Shown piece by piece: positions 13,372-26,118 of a stretch of DNA of 64,000 bases. Made by a program: the position numbers and the translations under genes. A model generated the notes under the pieces. That model searched no databases and was not told the DNA's origin. It saw only the letters and a program-made list of their open reading frames with translations. This stretch comes from Vanessa cardui (taxonomy: Eukaryota; Arthropoda; Insecta; Lepidoptera; Nymphalidae): positions 10,682,001 through 10,746,000 of the forward strand of contig NC_061137.1 in NCBI RefSeq assembly GCF_905220365.1, written 5' to 3'. Numbering within the stretch: the stretch's first letter is position 1; each line of letters starts with the position of its first letter.

Positions 13372-13492
13372 AAACAAAAAAAAAATTATCAAAATCGGTC
13401 CACCCAGTGAAAAGTTATGAGGTAACAAACATAAAAAAAAAAAAAATACAGACGAATTGATAACCTCCTCCTTTTGGAAGTCGGTTGAAAAT
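13372..13492 (+). repeat. Family G repeat tail inside composite repeat 1
   Basis: CGGTCCACCCAGTGAAAAGT to GGAAGTCGGTTGAAAA; absent from the end of composite copy 2, which stops in an A-run. Confidence 0.62.
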
Positions 13493-13525
13493 GGCCACTA
13501 TTTTGGTCGATGCGTTCTCAGCTTT

Positions 13526-16195
13526 ATTTACACGTACACTAGGAGAATAGTATGGCGTTTGGCGAGTGTCAGGCGTAGCTGTTACGCACACAGAGATAAT
13601 AAAGTTGATTCGTTTGCTTTACTTATTTTATATTGCAACACTGTATTATAAATAATCTGCCTTTTTTATCTTTTATTGAGTAATACGTAATATCGAAAAA
13701 TGACTCTACTAAATCGTCTTATGGATATTTGGGTACCAATATGTTAGATCTTAGCTTACCTTAGAATGAATCTAACATAGGCTTATGAAAAAACTAGTGA
13801 TTTTATCATACTTTGTTTTTTTTTTTAATTACTGTTTTAAAAAATTTATGAAAAGTTAAAAATTCCAATGCAAACTGTCACTTCTCTAGCCCAATGTAAA
13901 TAAACGCGTAATGCCCGCGACACACTGACACCGCTTCGGATTACGTATTCGGTACAGAAGTGTGCCATCATTCTTATGTCTCATACTTTATGTGTTACTG
14001 AACTGTGCTTTATAACTTTTCATATTTATAAAAAAAAAATGAATTAACGTACGCAATTTAAATACAGATAAAAAATATAAAATGTTGTAATAGGCGTAAG
14101 CTACAAGCAAAGATTTATGATTTAAAATATGTTTCCACAGAGTATGTTGCATTATATTACGAAAAAGGTTTAATATGGCTTTAAAATTTATATCATAATT
14201 CACGTACGCATAACTTACAGACTATCGTCTCTGTGTTTTAAAACGCTATAAGAAAATAATCTGCCTGAATATTAACGATCGGTTGTCTGATTAGCCTCAT
14301 CCCTTCTTGCCAATACTTTTTGTAACCACAATCCTATTATTTTATTTAAATGAGCATAGCTATGTTTTAATCCGGTCTGTCTAACGAGCGAAAGTTTTAA
14401 ATTTTAGCGTGCCGAATTTCGAATTTTAAACTAATCCAGAACCGCTCGCGAGTGATTTCCCCTGAGTCAAAAAAAGACCAAAAATGGGTGCTCGCTGGCC
14501 TAGACTATTCCGTTTTGTTAACTTTAAAGGGTGACACGTCTGTAAAAATATCGGATTGGATCTAAATAATAATTACGAGGACAGAATTACTCATTACTAT
14601 TTGTGTGTTTGAATGACCAAGGGACGATTAGATCGTAAAAAATAAAATTATGCATACCTAATGCTTTCTTAAAAAGTCTCCGTATTAGTGAGGAAATTAT
14701 TTACAATACATACTGTTAATATAACCAGATACACAACTTATTAATTTATCTATTTCGTTCTTTACCGGGGGCACTCAGGGCATGTTCCCAGGACCCCTTC
14801 CCTGAGAGGGCTCCGAAGGACCAACAATGTCTTTCTCACGTTGACTGCTATGCATATTTCCGAAATTGCCATATTTGTAAGAAATAACGAAGAGCAAATT
14901 TTATTTGTACAAGTTAGTAAATATCTAATATCTACCAAAGGGCCTCAGCATAGCTTGTGACGGCTTTAAATCTATCGCCAAACATACCTCGTTGAAAAAC
15001 ACAAATTCAAGAAGCTTTTGAGAAAGTCGAAAATCACCCAATTCCAACAATCAAGCCACATACTAGTGTGTTATTATCTAACATAATTACAGTCGTTGAG
15101 ATTACAATTGTTCAAATCATCAGAAACACTGATACCGTAAATAGTTAAATACGCCGTAAGTGGTTAGAACATTACGATGATATCAATATGCGTTTATGAG
15201 GTTTCATGTCTGTTTGAAGTGAGTGAATGGTGTTGGAACAAAATGTCAAGGTTGAATTTAGGTGAGTCGTTTTATGTGTAACGTTTGAGTGAAACGTTTC
15301 ATACAACAACATAATTATGGATCAAACTAAGAACCTCCTTTTTTTCGAATCGGTTAAAGCACCAAAACCTTCTCCTGAATGTAACAAATACTTTTCTGAA
15401 AACCGCATCCAAATAGCTTTATCCGAACGCGAGATAATCGCGGACAAACATACCTACATACATACTTACAAACAATCGAACTGTGAACCTCCTTTTTTTG
15501 AAGTCGTTTAAAAAAGGTTCAATTTCTCTCATTCATTCTTCCTTGATATTATATGATTTTATTTTAAATTTCATTAGTTACTGCTGTGGTCACGAAATCA
15601 TGGCTCAGAACGACCTCCCTTGTATACTAAAATTGTAAATCATACCAATTTTTTTGAAACTTTTTTTTTATCAAATTTCACCATTACAGCAAAAATGTTT
15701 TTAAAACTTTTTTACGATATGCGTAACCCCTTTTGTGCATAACACGATTTTTAACCTGGTATACTTTTGCAGTGTACAACCGAGGTCGCTCGAGGTCGTT
15801 TAACTTATATTATTAAAAAAAAAACAAATTTATCATTGTCTTTGAACCGTATTAAGACGATTTTTCACAATAGTTTATCAATTTGTTAAAAGAATTGAGT
15901 CTAGATTTTCAAAACATCTGTTTTATATTTTTCTCGTTGTACTTAAGAGGTTTTTTATCGGCGGCGACTGGAAGTATTACGTTAAAATTTACATTAAGTA
16001 ATCATTAACTGACCTACAGACAGTATGATATTGCTGCGTATTACGTATTTTATCCCTTTCTTATTTTCTTAATACTCACTGCTACAGTGATTAAAGTATA
16101 TTAAGAAAATAAACATTACGATTAGATCCTACAGTTTTACAATTTAATATTTCCAAAAAGTAAATAGCCTGTAATATTTCAAAGCTATGTTAGTT
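13526..16195. other. Non-coding DNA before the degenerate SINE
   Basis: Nothing recognisable except the family G piece at 15320. A GC-rich patch at 14765-14830 (CCGGGGGCACTCAGGGCATG) may be a retroelement remnant. Confidence 0.35.
15320..15513 (+). repeat. Family G-like repeat
   Basis: AACCTCCTTTTTTTCGAATC opens it, and GAACCTCCTTTTTTTGAAGT closes it, with ATAATCGCGGACAAACATAC between. The 64-codon frame through it is not a gene. Confidence 0.5.
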
Positions 16196-16398
16196 TTGAG
16201 AAGATTTTGTTTAGAACTCATACCACTACATTGCTCAAATGAGGGTTGGTGGGTGTGCGACTGACCCTGATCAGCCACTCCACTTAACAGGAAATTAAAT
16301 TAAAGACAAATTAAGCACATAAGTATAAAGTGTTTGACAGGATTGAACGCGTAGTCGTTTAATAGTAAAATGTTTTAGCTACTGATCCATCTCAATTC
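16196..16398 (-). mobile_element. SINE family A, degenerate copy
   Basis: Recognisable from the tRNA-like head (reverse of CTACTGATCCATCTC) and the AAAGACAAATTAAGCACAT body motif, with many substitutions and deletions; an old copy. Confidence 0.6.
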
Positions 16399-16611
16399 AG
16401 ATTATACTTATGATGGCATATTATATAAAAAAAATAAATAATATAAAACCCCACTGATGGTCGTTACAAATAATTACGAAACCAGCACGATTCTCATTTA
16501 CACCTGGTCGATTTTTAATCTATGTTATATAACATTTATTTTTAAATATAGGAATAAAATTTCGAGAAATCTCTTAATAGCGAATCAAATGTAAAGAGGT
16601 TATTAATACGT

Positions 16612-16668
16612 GTTTTTTTCAACCGACTTCAAAAAGGAGGAGGTTATCAATTCGTCTGTATTTTTTTT
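16612..16668 (-). repeat. Family G repeat tail, reverse
   Basis: TTTTCAACCGACTTCAAAAA then GGAGGAGGTTATCAATTCGT; the reverse complement of the end of the copy at 13372. Confidence 0.58.
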
Positions 16669-17040
16669 AATTGATAGAGCCAAACATTGTGAGATTGAAT
16701 ATATATAATATTCTATTATATACTTTACCCTAAAAAGAGGTTTTAATCAGGTAGTGAAATAATTTCAGATATTATTTTAAATTAAAACAAAATACTGCAA
16801 CAACTAAGGCACTGTCCTGTTGGGAATAATTTAGGCTCACTTAGTTAAGACTGTAAACTAGAATCACGCGCTAATTTAAAAAAAAAAATTTTATTTATTA
16901 TTGTCAGTGTTTAATGAATATTTTAATTGGTTTTACGTAATCAAGAAAATGGAAAGCGTATAAAGCTTGGAGTTTCGGAAATAATTGTATTAAGTTAACC
17001 CCGTTGTTTTAAAACTGTTAAACTTAATAAACATTACATA

Positions 17041-17480
17041 ACTAGCTGAACCTGCGGCTTTGACCTCGCGAAGATTATAAAACTGTCACACACAAACAGT
17101 CACCGCATAAAGTAGCCTGGCTCCTTCCTTAGGACTCAAATTGTCACCACATAAAGTAGCCCGAGTCCTTTCCTAAGGCTCAAATCGTCACCACATAAAG
17201 TAGCCCGAGTCCTTCCCTAGGACTCAAATCGTCACCACATAAAGTAGCCTGGGTCCTTCCCCAGGACTCAAATCGTCACCACATAAAGTAGCCTGGGTCC
17301 TTCCCCAGGACTCAAATCGTCACCACATAAAGTAGCCCCTAGGACTCGGGGGACTTAAATGATATACATAACAAATTTCTTCTAAATAGGTTGAGTGGTT
17401 TGCATTTATGATATAAACATAAAGTAAAAACTAAAAAAGTATAGAATGTCGAAAATACAGTTCAAATAAGATTGTTTTTG
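17041..17480 (-). mobile_element. Helitron-like element carrying a 44-bp minisatellite
   Basis: Left end AACTAGCTGAACCTGCGGCT; right part (TTCTTCTAAATAGGTTGAGT) matches the usual continuation of such copies. The tandem array lies between. Confidence 0.58.
17097..17350. repeat. 44-bp tandem repeat, about 5.7 units
   Basis: Unit contains TCGTCACCACATAAAGTAGC and GGTCCTTCCCCAGGACTCAA. Two central units are identical; the outer ones differ at a few sites. It amplifies the AAAGTAGCCTRTGTCCTT motif of Helitron-like elements. Confidence 0.88.
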
Positions 17481-17550
17481 CGTGGTTTGTTTATGTTCTA
17501 CACGTTAGATCCATATTCATATAAATATATATAACATTACCCATTTAAAT

Positions 17551-17760
17551 TTGGTAGGCTTTACGGATGTCTTATTGGTACCACCCATTCATCAGGTATT
17601 TTACTACCTAACAGCAATACATAGAATTGATATCTTCCAGTTTGAAGGCTAAGTGATCCAGTGTAACTGAGGTGGTGAATGTTTTTAAAATGCCAATCTA
17701 TTGACAATGATCACCATTTACAATCACGTGACCCACATGTCAGATTGTCTTCCTTATACA
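17551..17760 (+). repeat. Family B repeat, degenerate
   Basis: GGTACCACCCATTCATCAGG and TTTGAAGGCTAAGTGATCCA identify it; the 3' half is heavily diverged. Confidence 0.6.
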
Positions 17761-18072
17761 ATAATTCATATATTAATTTCACATAACTTTTAACGTTACA
17801 TATACGTCAATTTGTAGTTTTTTAATATTTGAATTAAAATTTTTAGCTTTTTTTTTTACATGATTAAATAAATTAGATTAAACAGTTTTCTTATTTAATT
17901 ATAATAATAATGGTAAAAGATTTGCTTAGATTTAATTAAGTTTTAATGTAAATCTATTTTATTACTCGTAATGCAAAAACTCGGCTAACAAAGCATTGCC
18001 AAAATCATCTCGGTCAGCGTCACTTCGATTCAGATTCGCTTTCACTAAGTCGTTTTTTTTTTTATTTTGCAG

Positions 18073-18188
18073 AGTCGAGCAACGAAAGCGAGTGGAGTGC
18101 ATTCGGCAGTTGTTAGTGTGGTGTGAATTGTTGGTTCTGTGCTAAAAAGTTAAGTGTTGCCAGTTACAACGAAATTAATTTTAAAATG
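18073..18188 (+). other. Candidate first exon of the UGT: 5' UTR ending in the start codon
   Basis: The stretch ends with AAAATG at 18183-18188, followed immediately by GTGAGC, a good donor. Joined in phase 0 to 60560 it supplies Met directly before LGSRWPILCLPILLAAS, making an ordinary signal peptide and placing the catalytic His at residue 35, where UGTs normally have it. The left edge is uncertain. A T-rich tract ending in TTTTGCAG at 18065-18072 looks like an acceptor, making this an internal 5' UTR exon. Alternatively transcription starts nearby, for example around the CAGT at 18107. The implied intron is 18189-60559. It could instead be the first exon of an unseen gene beyond the window. 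The join is inferred from phase and motif fit only. Confidence 0.5.
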
Positions 18189-18905
18189 GTGAGCATTAAA
18201 TTATACTCTAGTTATATTTGTTTTGACTTTAGAATTACCTAAGATTTAGAGTAACGTTCGTTTTATATCTTTTATTTTATTAAATTTAAAAAAATCTTAT
18301 TATGAAATATAGTAACACGAGAGTCCATAATCGGCGAGTTTTGGATATTGTTTATTATTATTACTTTTAATATAAATAAATTATCACCAAATTGTTTTTT
18401 TAAGAAGTCGTTGCCTCATTAACGAGTTAGTTATGTAACTATGGCGCTTGCAACAAACATACACAAGACTAAATATATGTTTACATAATAATACCAATGC
18501 TATGTTGCAAATTCGTGTATTTATAAATATTGGCGAATGGATAGTGACAGATAAAATATTCAATTCTGGATGATAAACTTTTTAAATGGTATAGCAGACC
18601 GGGCGAAGGAAATCGTTTAAAGCAGGTTTCATAGTATTTTCAAGGTCATCTTCGGATTAAAGATGAGGGACTATATTTGTTGATAGTTAATACTCTAAAG
18701 AGTATTTTAAATTTTACTAGAACTACCGTCAAGACTTTTTGTGCTCATTAATGTTATATTTAAAACTTTCCACTGATTACGATCATGACATTTCAAAGTG
18801 ATTTGTAACATTGAATTTATTTATTTATCTATGAGTCCTCAACAAAGGATAAACACTAATTACACATTCAAAATAAAACGGTATAAAGGTTACACAACTT
18901 ATGTG

Positions 18906-19138
18906 CTCCTTCAATTATAGGAGACCACAGCATGCAAGGCTTGGGTAGGTCTCACCCACTTATCAGAATACTGATATTCTACTACTTGAGGGATCAGTGA
19001 GAGTGTAATAGCAACATAACTTCATAGCTCCCAAGACCAGTATGAGTGATGGAATAGTTAGTATTTTTCACAACATCACAGTTCTTGTGGTGATGACCAC
19101 TTATGATCAGTTATCCCATTTCCTCGTATAATATAAGA
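18906..19138 (+). repeat. Family B repeat, degenerate
   Basis: Order of motifs kept (TCACCCACTTATCAG, ATAACTTCATAGCTCCCAAG, GATGACCACTTA) with many changes. Lies 0.7 kb after the candidate UGT exon 1. Confidence 0.6.
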
Positions 19139-19335
19139 AAAGACTGATAATACATTTCATTAGCGTATTACTATAATAGTTTTCAACATTCCGCGAATGT
19201 GAAGCAAAGCGAGATCGTACAAACATAGTTATGTTGGCATTAAAGAATCTTCATTCGATGGCAATCAGTCAATTTTCCATGTCTTTTCTTGTAACCCAGT
19301 AATTTTCTTCTTGCATATCCTTCACTTAGTCTACA

Positions 19336-19528
19336 TCTATACATATAATAAAATTAGAGTGTCTGTTTGTAATTAAAGAAACTATTTTTAAGCAATTATT
19401 GTCTGTCTGTTCGTTCCGGCTTATCTCTGGAACGGCTGGACCGATTTTTACGGGACTTTCACTGGCAGATAGCATATAATAAGTAGTAACTACAATTGAA
19501 CGCACACGAAGTTGCGGGGATATCTAGT
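19336..19528 (+). mobile_element. Short Helitron-like element, type F
   Basis: TCTATACATATAATAAAATT start, CTGTCTGTTCGTTCCGGCTT middle, CGAAGTTGCGGGGATATCTA GT end. A family C SINE follows at once. Confidence 0.58.
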
Positions 19529-19533
19529 CGTAT

Positions 19534-19774
19534 ATATAATAAATATATAAATATGAGACAACATAACATACATTACTCCGATCCCAATGTAAGTAGCTGA
19601 AGCACTTGTGTTATGGAAATCAGAAGTAACGACGGTACCACAAACACCCAGACCCAAGACAACATAGAAAATTAATGGTAATCTACATCGACTCGGCCGG
19701 GAATCGAACCCGGGACCTGAGAGGGGCGTACCCATGAAAACCGGTGTACACACCACTCGACCATGGAGGTCGTC
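19534..19774 (-). mobile_element. SINE family C, copy 3
   Basis: Complete minus-strand copy; head at 19740-19774, B box GGGTTCGATTCCCGG intact on the reverse strand, body and AT-rich tail at 19534-19600. Confidence 0.82.
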
Positions 19775-21841
19775 ATAATGAAAGCAGTGTTCATATTGGA
19801 AATTATGACAAACAGACTGAATTCTAGAAGGCGAAGTTACATATAGCTAACTTAAACTTTAATATATGTTAATGTAGTACAGTTAATGTAGTAGTTAAAC
19901 CAAAAATACGCTATGTTCAGGAAGGCCTTTACAATTTACTTTTAAATCTTAATTTTAAAGGTTCTCAATGTAGTTTCTTCCGAGGTGAACCTGCCAGAAA
20001 CTGACCAGTCGAAATCGTTAACAATTTAATTTCCTCCATGAAATTAAAAATAAATGTCTATGGCAAATTATTTTGATTTTAATAAGGACGTACTTTTAGC
20101 ACTATGTGAAGTATTTTATTATTCAAATATTTTGTCAAACTAAATAGGTTTTATTGAAATTGTGCAGTCAGAAACTAGGTATTATAATTATCCTTAGTTC
20201 TCGTGCAGAGTGACGCTAGACTAATAAAAGCTCCAACGTGGCTTTGCTTCGAGAAATAAAATATAATTAAGACCTGTCCAAAATTAATTGACATACACGA
20301 TACATTTGATGCGATTTTTTTAAATTTTTTTTTTGTTTAACGCACCAGAACAATTCATAATAAATAGGGGTATTAATAATTCATCGCTGAAATCGTTGGT
20401 ACACAAAAGTATAGGAATACAGATTCTTCTGCGAGCCCCATTGCTTAAAATTATTTTTTTTAATATGGTAATAGTCTTTGGCATTTCTTAATCTTATTAA
20501 ATTGTATTTCGAATTTTGAAATAAATGAAAAATTAAAAAAAATTAAAATAACGTACCAAAGTTGATTGACCTCGTTGTTTGCATGTCTAATGCGTATTTT
20601 TCATGCTTTTTGGTGTCTTACTACTGTCTATGGTCATAGACAATTTAATAATGGACCTTTGTTTGCTGACTGTATATATACAGTTTTATGAAGTAGAATA
20701 TAATGCATATTATAACCGAGTTAAAATTCAACACTTTTTGTTTAGTATACTTTTGCATTTAGTCGTATTATAATTTAAAGAAAAACTGTTTAGGCCGTTC
20801 TTTATAATTGTTTTATTTTATATTATTTACATAGTTTCCTTGCGAGGAATTACTTACTAATATTCCTATTGTTCCCCCAGTTGGGAGTAAAGCTTGTTTT
20901 AAAGGAGTGGGTCAACAAAATCCTAAAGATCTTGAATCGAATCTGCGTTTGTATTGTTAGGCGGTCCGTGTTCTGTTAAGCTGTAGAGATATATTATGTT
21001 TTATTTGGATTAAACAAGACATATTAATTTATTATTTACGATTTGACCAAATATAATGCTTTCGTTTTTTTTCGTACGAAAAAGTGAGATAGATGTATCT
21101 AGTATGTATTGTACTATTCCGATTATAAATTGATAGCTTAGCGAGCAATTTCACCATTTAGTTTTCATACCACCCTTGTGTATCATAAAAAAAGTTCTCA
21201 TCCTTGTTTCATAACGTATCTGAAGGAGTAACTTGAAAAAAGCAATTTTTTTTTAAATCTTATTCTATTAATATACAAATAATTAATAGACATAAAAATA
21301 ATGCTACATATTATGCAGACATGTAAAAAAAAATCTATATTTATGTTTTTTAATAAAAGATTGCACAAACAACGACTCCGAAAAGTACTAGTAAGAACAA
21401 TTTATGTATATATAGTGTTTTTGTTGACTTATTAAATATTATGTTATAGTTGTCGCAACTGTGTCGCAGATCTTTTAATATGGCTATAATAAGCCCTAGA
21501 TAATATTACCTTTATCATGACATTATAATTATTTACAAAGTAACTGTAATTATATTTTATATATAAATATTATATAAGTCAAAGAGTACATTTATGCGTT
21601 GCATTTGGGTCAATCATGTAGTCTTAATAACTTAAACTGAAGTCAGGCTAATGTTTTGTTACAAAATGATCGCGAAAAAAATAAATAAACGTCGTGAACA
21701 TAATATTGTATTACATAATAGGCAGAAATGGAATCAAGTCAGTAGAGCTTATAGCAGTACAAACTCGAAACTCGTCGCCGAAAACGTGATACGCGAGATT
21801 GAATTTTATAATTATTACATTTAAAGTATATTTTGATTAAT

Positions 21842-22400
21842 TGGCGGTAGGGCTTTGTGCAAGCCCACTTGCACAAAGTGGGGCAGTACACTTTGGGCAG
21901 GTAACACTCCAATCAGATATTCTAACAATAGTAATCGATATTGTTGTGTTCCGGTTTGATGTAGAGTGTGTCAGTGTAACAAGGGACATAACATCTTAGT
22001 TCCCAAGGCTGCTGCTGATTTGGCGATATAAGGAACGGTTATTATGGTGGTACAACAACAACAACAGCCTGTAAATTCCCACTGCTGGGATAAAGGCCTC
22101 CTCTCCCTTTGAGGAGAAGGTATTGGAACATATTCCACCACGCTGTTCCAATGCGGGTTGGTGGAATACACATGTTGCAGAATTTCTATGAAATTTGTCA
22201 CATGCAGGTTTCCTTCACCGCTGAGCACGAGATGAATTATAAAAACAAATTAAGCACATGAATCAGCGGTGCTTGCCTGGGTTTAAACCCGCAATCATCG
22301 GTTAAGATGCACGTGTTCTAACCACTGGGCCATCTCGACTCAATATTATATGGCGGTAACCACTTACTATAAGATGGCCCTATGATCGTTCGCTGTACTA
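21842..22400 (+). repeat. Family B repeat interrupted by a SINE
   Basis: Left part 21842-22050 (GGCGGTAGGGCTTTGTGCAA onward) and right part about 22352-22400 flank a minus-strand family A SINE. The right end is diverged. Confidence 0.75.
22051..22341 (-). mobile_element. SINE family A, copy nested in a family B repeat
   Basis: Full-length copy with intact box A and box B and a (TTG)n tail at the left end. It interrupts a family B repeat: B sequence stops near 22050 and resumes at about 22352. ATTATGG before and ATTATATGG after suggest a target duplication. Confidence 0.85.
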
Positions 22401-25400
22401 TCTATCTATAACATAAAAAACAAACCATTTCACGAGTATGACATAAAGTGGTTTCTCACAGAATATCAACGCAGCAATCATTATTCAACCACAAATATCG
22501 CACTGGATATTAAATTATACATATTGCAAAAAAATATTCATTACATATTTAAATTTAATCATTTAAATAATAATGTTTAATTTGTATCTCAACTGTATAT
22601 ATAATTAGTGGCAGCTTCATAGTTGCAAGTTTGATCTTGACCTCATTCAATTACTTTTATTTCAGAATATTCTATTACTTTTAATTGGTGTAGGGGTATA
22701 TGAATTAGTAATGTATTCAATGTAAGAAGCGAGATGTATCAATGGATAGAATACGTAGATCTGAAAGAAAATTTGGGTTCATAATTTATATTTATCGTAT
22801 ATGTTATAAGCCAGAGGCTAATATTAATTTCAATCAACATTTTAAACTTAGACAAGAATCACTGAGTAAACTGTGTTTATAATAAATACATCGTGGAATA
22901 AGCTTTTACAGAGATCTTTGATCAGTAGAATGATATGTTAAGAATATTCAGTTATAATACCCTTTTTAGGGTGTACTTTCAAAATGCTCATACAACACCA
23001 CAATGATCGATCTTAAATTTGGTATAGTAACATAATGACAGCTTATTAGTGTTTTTAGTTGTTAAAAACATTTGAGCAAACTACTACAGTTCATCATTTC
23101 CACTCTAGACATACCCTTTCAGGGGGAAATAAAAAGTAGGCTAAATTGGTTAGTGATGTGTATTCATGCACTCTGACACAAAATAGACTATATCGCTTTT
23201 CTTATTTGAAAATACCAAGGTCATTGTACGTTAACATACCAAATTTCATATTCATCGATCGTACATACTTTTAAGTAGTTTAGTTTTAAAAGATCCTACA
23301 ATTATGTTCAAAAAAACCTTCTTCGAATTTGCAAGAAGGTCTTAAAATCAAATTACAGAATATTAATTCGTTTATATATGCAAAAATGACATATACATAC
23401 TTTCATAACATGTTTAACCAATTTAAATAACATTTGAACGCAGCCTTATCATTGAATGTCCTTAATATATAAATCAATATATAAAATTATGCAAATAATT
23501 TAGTATCTCAATTGACCTAGACCTCGCGGGCTCGTGTCAACGTCACGGCATCCTACAAGGTGACACAAAACATATCCGACTGTCCTAATGTTATTATTGA
23601 TATCCTTATCACAAACCTGATAATATACCATTAGCGTGAAACAAATAGGACACAATAGATACTTATTGCTGCATATAGAATATTTATTACTTATTTATTA
23701 ATAGAAATTAATTAACGAAAATTATAAAACGACCAATTGTTTTTCGGTTCTGCGTCGTAAGTACGATTAGTTTACTGAAGAGGTTCTATTGCGTACCTAT
23801 TTATGACGTCATCTATGCTTATACATTCGAACCAATAATTATATTTAGCAGATTATAAAAATGTTGAAAATTACCTTAGGTGTTCGGTGACGCACTGTTT
23901 TTTGTATTTTAATCTTTTTCTTTTTATGGTTTGTCATGATTGTCTATCGAATAAAAACCAAAAAAACTGCGTCTAAAATATATTTCTACTTTAAAATAAT
24001 TTGAAATTCGTTAAGAAAATTCTATTAATTTCAAATTTAAGAGGGAAAAATAGACGTAACTTTTCTTGAGTTCTGAATTTAGAAATTTGAAATATTGCAT
24101 AATTATTTTCTTCTACAATGTCATGTTACATGTAATTTTTGTACTCAATATCGCACTTTTTTTTTTTCAACCGAGTTATGCATTGAGATCCAAATTTGTT
24201 AATCCATAATAGCTAGTGTGTTTAAGTGATAATTAATAAGTAAACTGATTAACAGAAAACTGTTAACCTAATTTCATATTATCTTAGTTTAGTTACTGAG
24301 ATCATAAAATTATCCCTAAAGATACTTACAGTAGTTGATAGTTTTGATAGGATTTAATAAATAGTGTTATAAGTTAATTTGTAAGCAAAGTGCAGATCCA
24401 GACTATGCAGCATTGTTATTTCGTCTATGGTTGTAGTATGTCCCATTATACTTCGATATGTTTGTGTGTGTGAATCATACTTCATGAACGGTTTTTGGTA
24501 AGCATTATTTATTTTTTTGCTATACGACTTATTTGTGGCAACACTGCACAAATTATTTTTATAATGTTGAGTAAGATGCAGAGAACAGGTCGATGGCTGC
24601 GGTTGAACTGTATTTTTTTTAATTAAAATTGTAATACGAATTACATCGTAGATCCTTGAATATATAAAATAAATTATAGATTATAGAAAAATAAACAATA
24701 GCCATTATTAACATATACAGGTCATTGAACTATTAGAAGAATTAAAATTGTCATCATAGTCAAAAGGATATAAAAGGTTTAAAAACACATTATATGATTA
24801 GTCATACTAAATTATTATATTAAGTTAAACTAGATTGTACAGTCGGGGAAAGAAAAGGTTCGTTGCCTTAAGATCTATTTTAGTGTGCTCAGCATGAGCG
24901 ATAATCTGTTTTAGCGATCGAGAATGACATATTGTGTCGCTATGATTTGATGTTTAGATTCAAAAGGTACTAAGAGTTTATGATTTGATAAAGGAATGAA
25001 TTTGAAAACTGACGTGGGTTTTCTTACTCTGACTGTACATACTGCATTCCTTATAGTTATGTATATTGTCATTTCTTAGTCAAAAAGATTGCCATTTGAC
25101 CTTAGATATTAATCAGAGAGCATTATTTTAGTGGCAACGAACTTGTTCTAGTACTATACGCTATGGATACGCATTTAACTATGAAATATATAGTTATATT
25201 ATATTAAACAAGCCTGTTGTTTCATTGGTTTTTCCTACAGACACGTTAAATGTTTAAGTAAATAAATCTTGTATTTCTTCGCCAAATGCTGTAGATATAA
25301 AATACGGAATTAGCTCTGGTTTTCGAATGAACTGAGATTGTTTTTTCTTTTAAAACAAGCTCGCATCGCTGTATTTATTAAATAAGAATTCTATTTATAT

Positions 25401-25850
25401 ACTTTCTATTCATACTCTTTTATAAGATTCAAAGCGTTTTCGTAGTTTTAAAGTGTTTATTTGCAATTCAGTTTGTGCACAAATGTAAAGACATTATGCA
25501 TGTTAAATAATTATTAATAACGCTATGCTCCATAGCTAACGGTATTTTTTAATAGTTGGACAGTAATATGGGAACTTTTACCAGCCGTAATAACTATTAC
25601 TGCAATTATACGCAGCCTTGTCTTGCCCTCAAAAGGTTGTTGTCATTAAATTCGATTACCTCACAAGCGATAAATATCCGTACGTTCAAGGCCTTACGGC
25701 AATTTTGTTATATGCCCTTTATTTTCGAAATGTCAAACTGACAAGTTCTGTCAAATTAAAGGTAGGTAAACAGTAGGTATGTAACTTGCAAACGTTATAG
25801 GGCCTTTGAGAACTTTTTAATTTAACACTACTATAATAAAATTGGTTATG
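22401..25850. other. AT-rich non-coding DNA, 3.4 kb
   Basis: No gene recognised. 22930-23290 has the look of an old transposon copy (CATACCCTTTCAGGGGGAAA, CATACCAAATTTCATATTCA), but no ends can be set. Confidence 0.35.
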
Positions 25851-26118
25851 CGACTTGGTGTAAGCTGGTCTGAGTAGATATCCTACTCATCAGATATTCT
25901 ACTATCAAGAAGCAATGTTTAGTATTATTGAATTTTTGAAGGGTGAGTGAGCCAAGTAACTAAAGGCACAAGGGGTATAACGTCTTAGTTCTCAAAGGAG
26001 GTGCATATTGACATAAGGAATATTTACAACTTTTTACTGTTTCTAAGCCTATGGGCAGTATTGACCACTTACCATCAGCAAGACCAGTTACTTGTCCGCC
26101 AATTCTAGTTAAAAAAAG
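25851..26118 (+). repeat. Family B repeat
   Basis: Whole-length but diverged, from CTACTCATCAGATATTCTAC to TTGTCCGCCAATTC and an A-run. Confidence 0.75.

Larger units (their letters stand above)
11779..13525. mobile_element. Composite repeat block bounded by 21-bp perfect inverted repeats
   Basis: 11779-11799 and 13505-13525 are exact reverse complements (AAAGCTGAGAACGCATCGAC then C). Between them lie a foldback element (11801-12386), non-coding repeat DNA, a Helitron-like unit (12732-12987), a stretch shared with 34580-34970, and a piece ending GAAGTCGGTTGAAAA. The second copy of the inside (33355-34973) lacks the outer repeats, so these belong either to a host MITE or to the full element. 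Confidence 0.6.

Noticed and set aside
14765..14830. GC-rich patch CCGGGGGCACTCAGGGCATG
   Set aside because: Looks unlike its neighbours and may be retroelement-derived, but I could not place it in any gene or family.
17097..17350. CRISPR-like regular repeat
   Set aside because: Units are contiguous with no unique spacers, and the genome is an insect's; it is a minisatellite.
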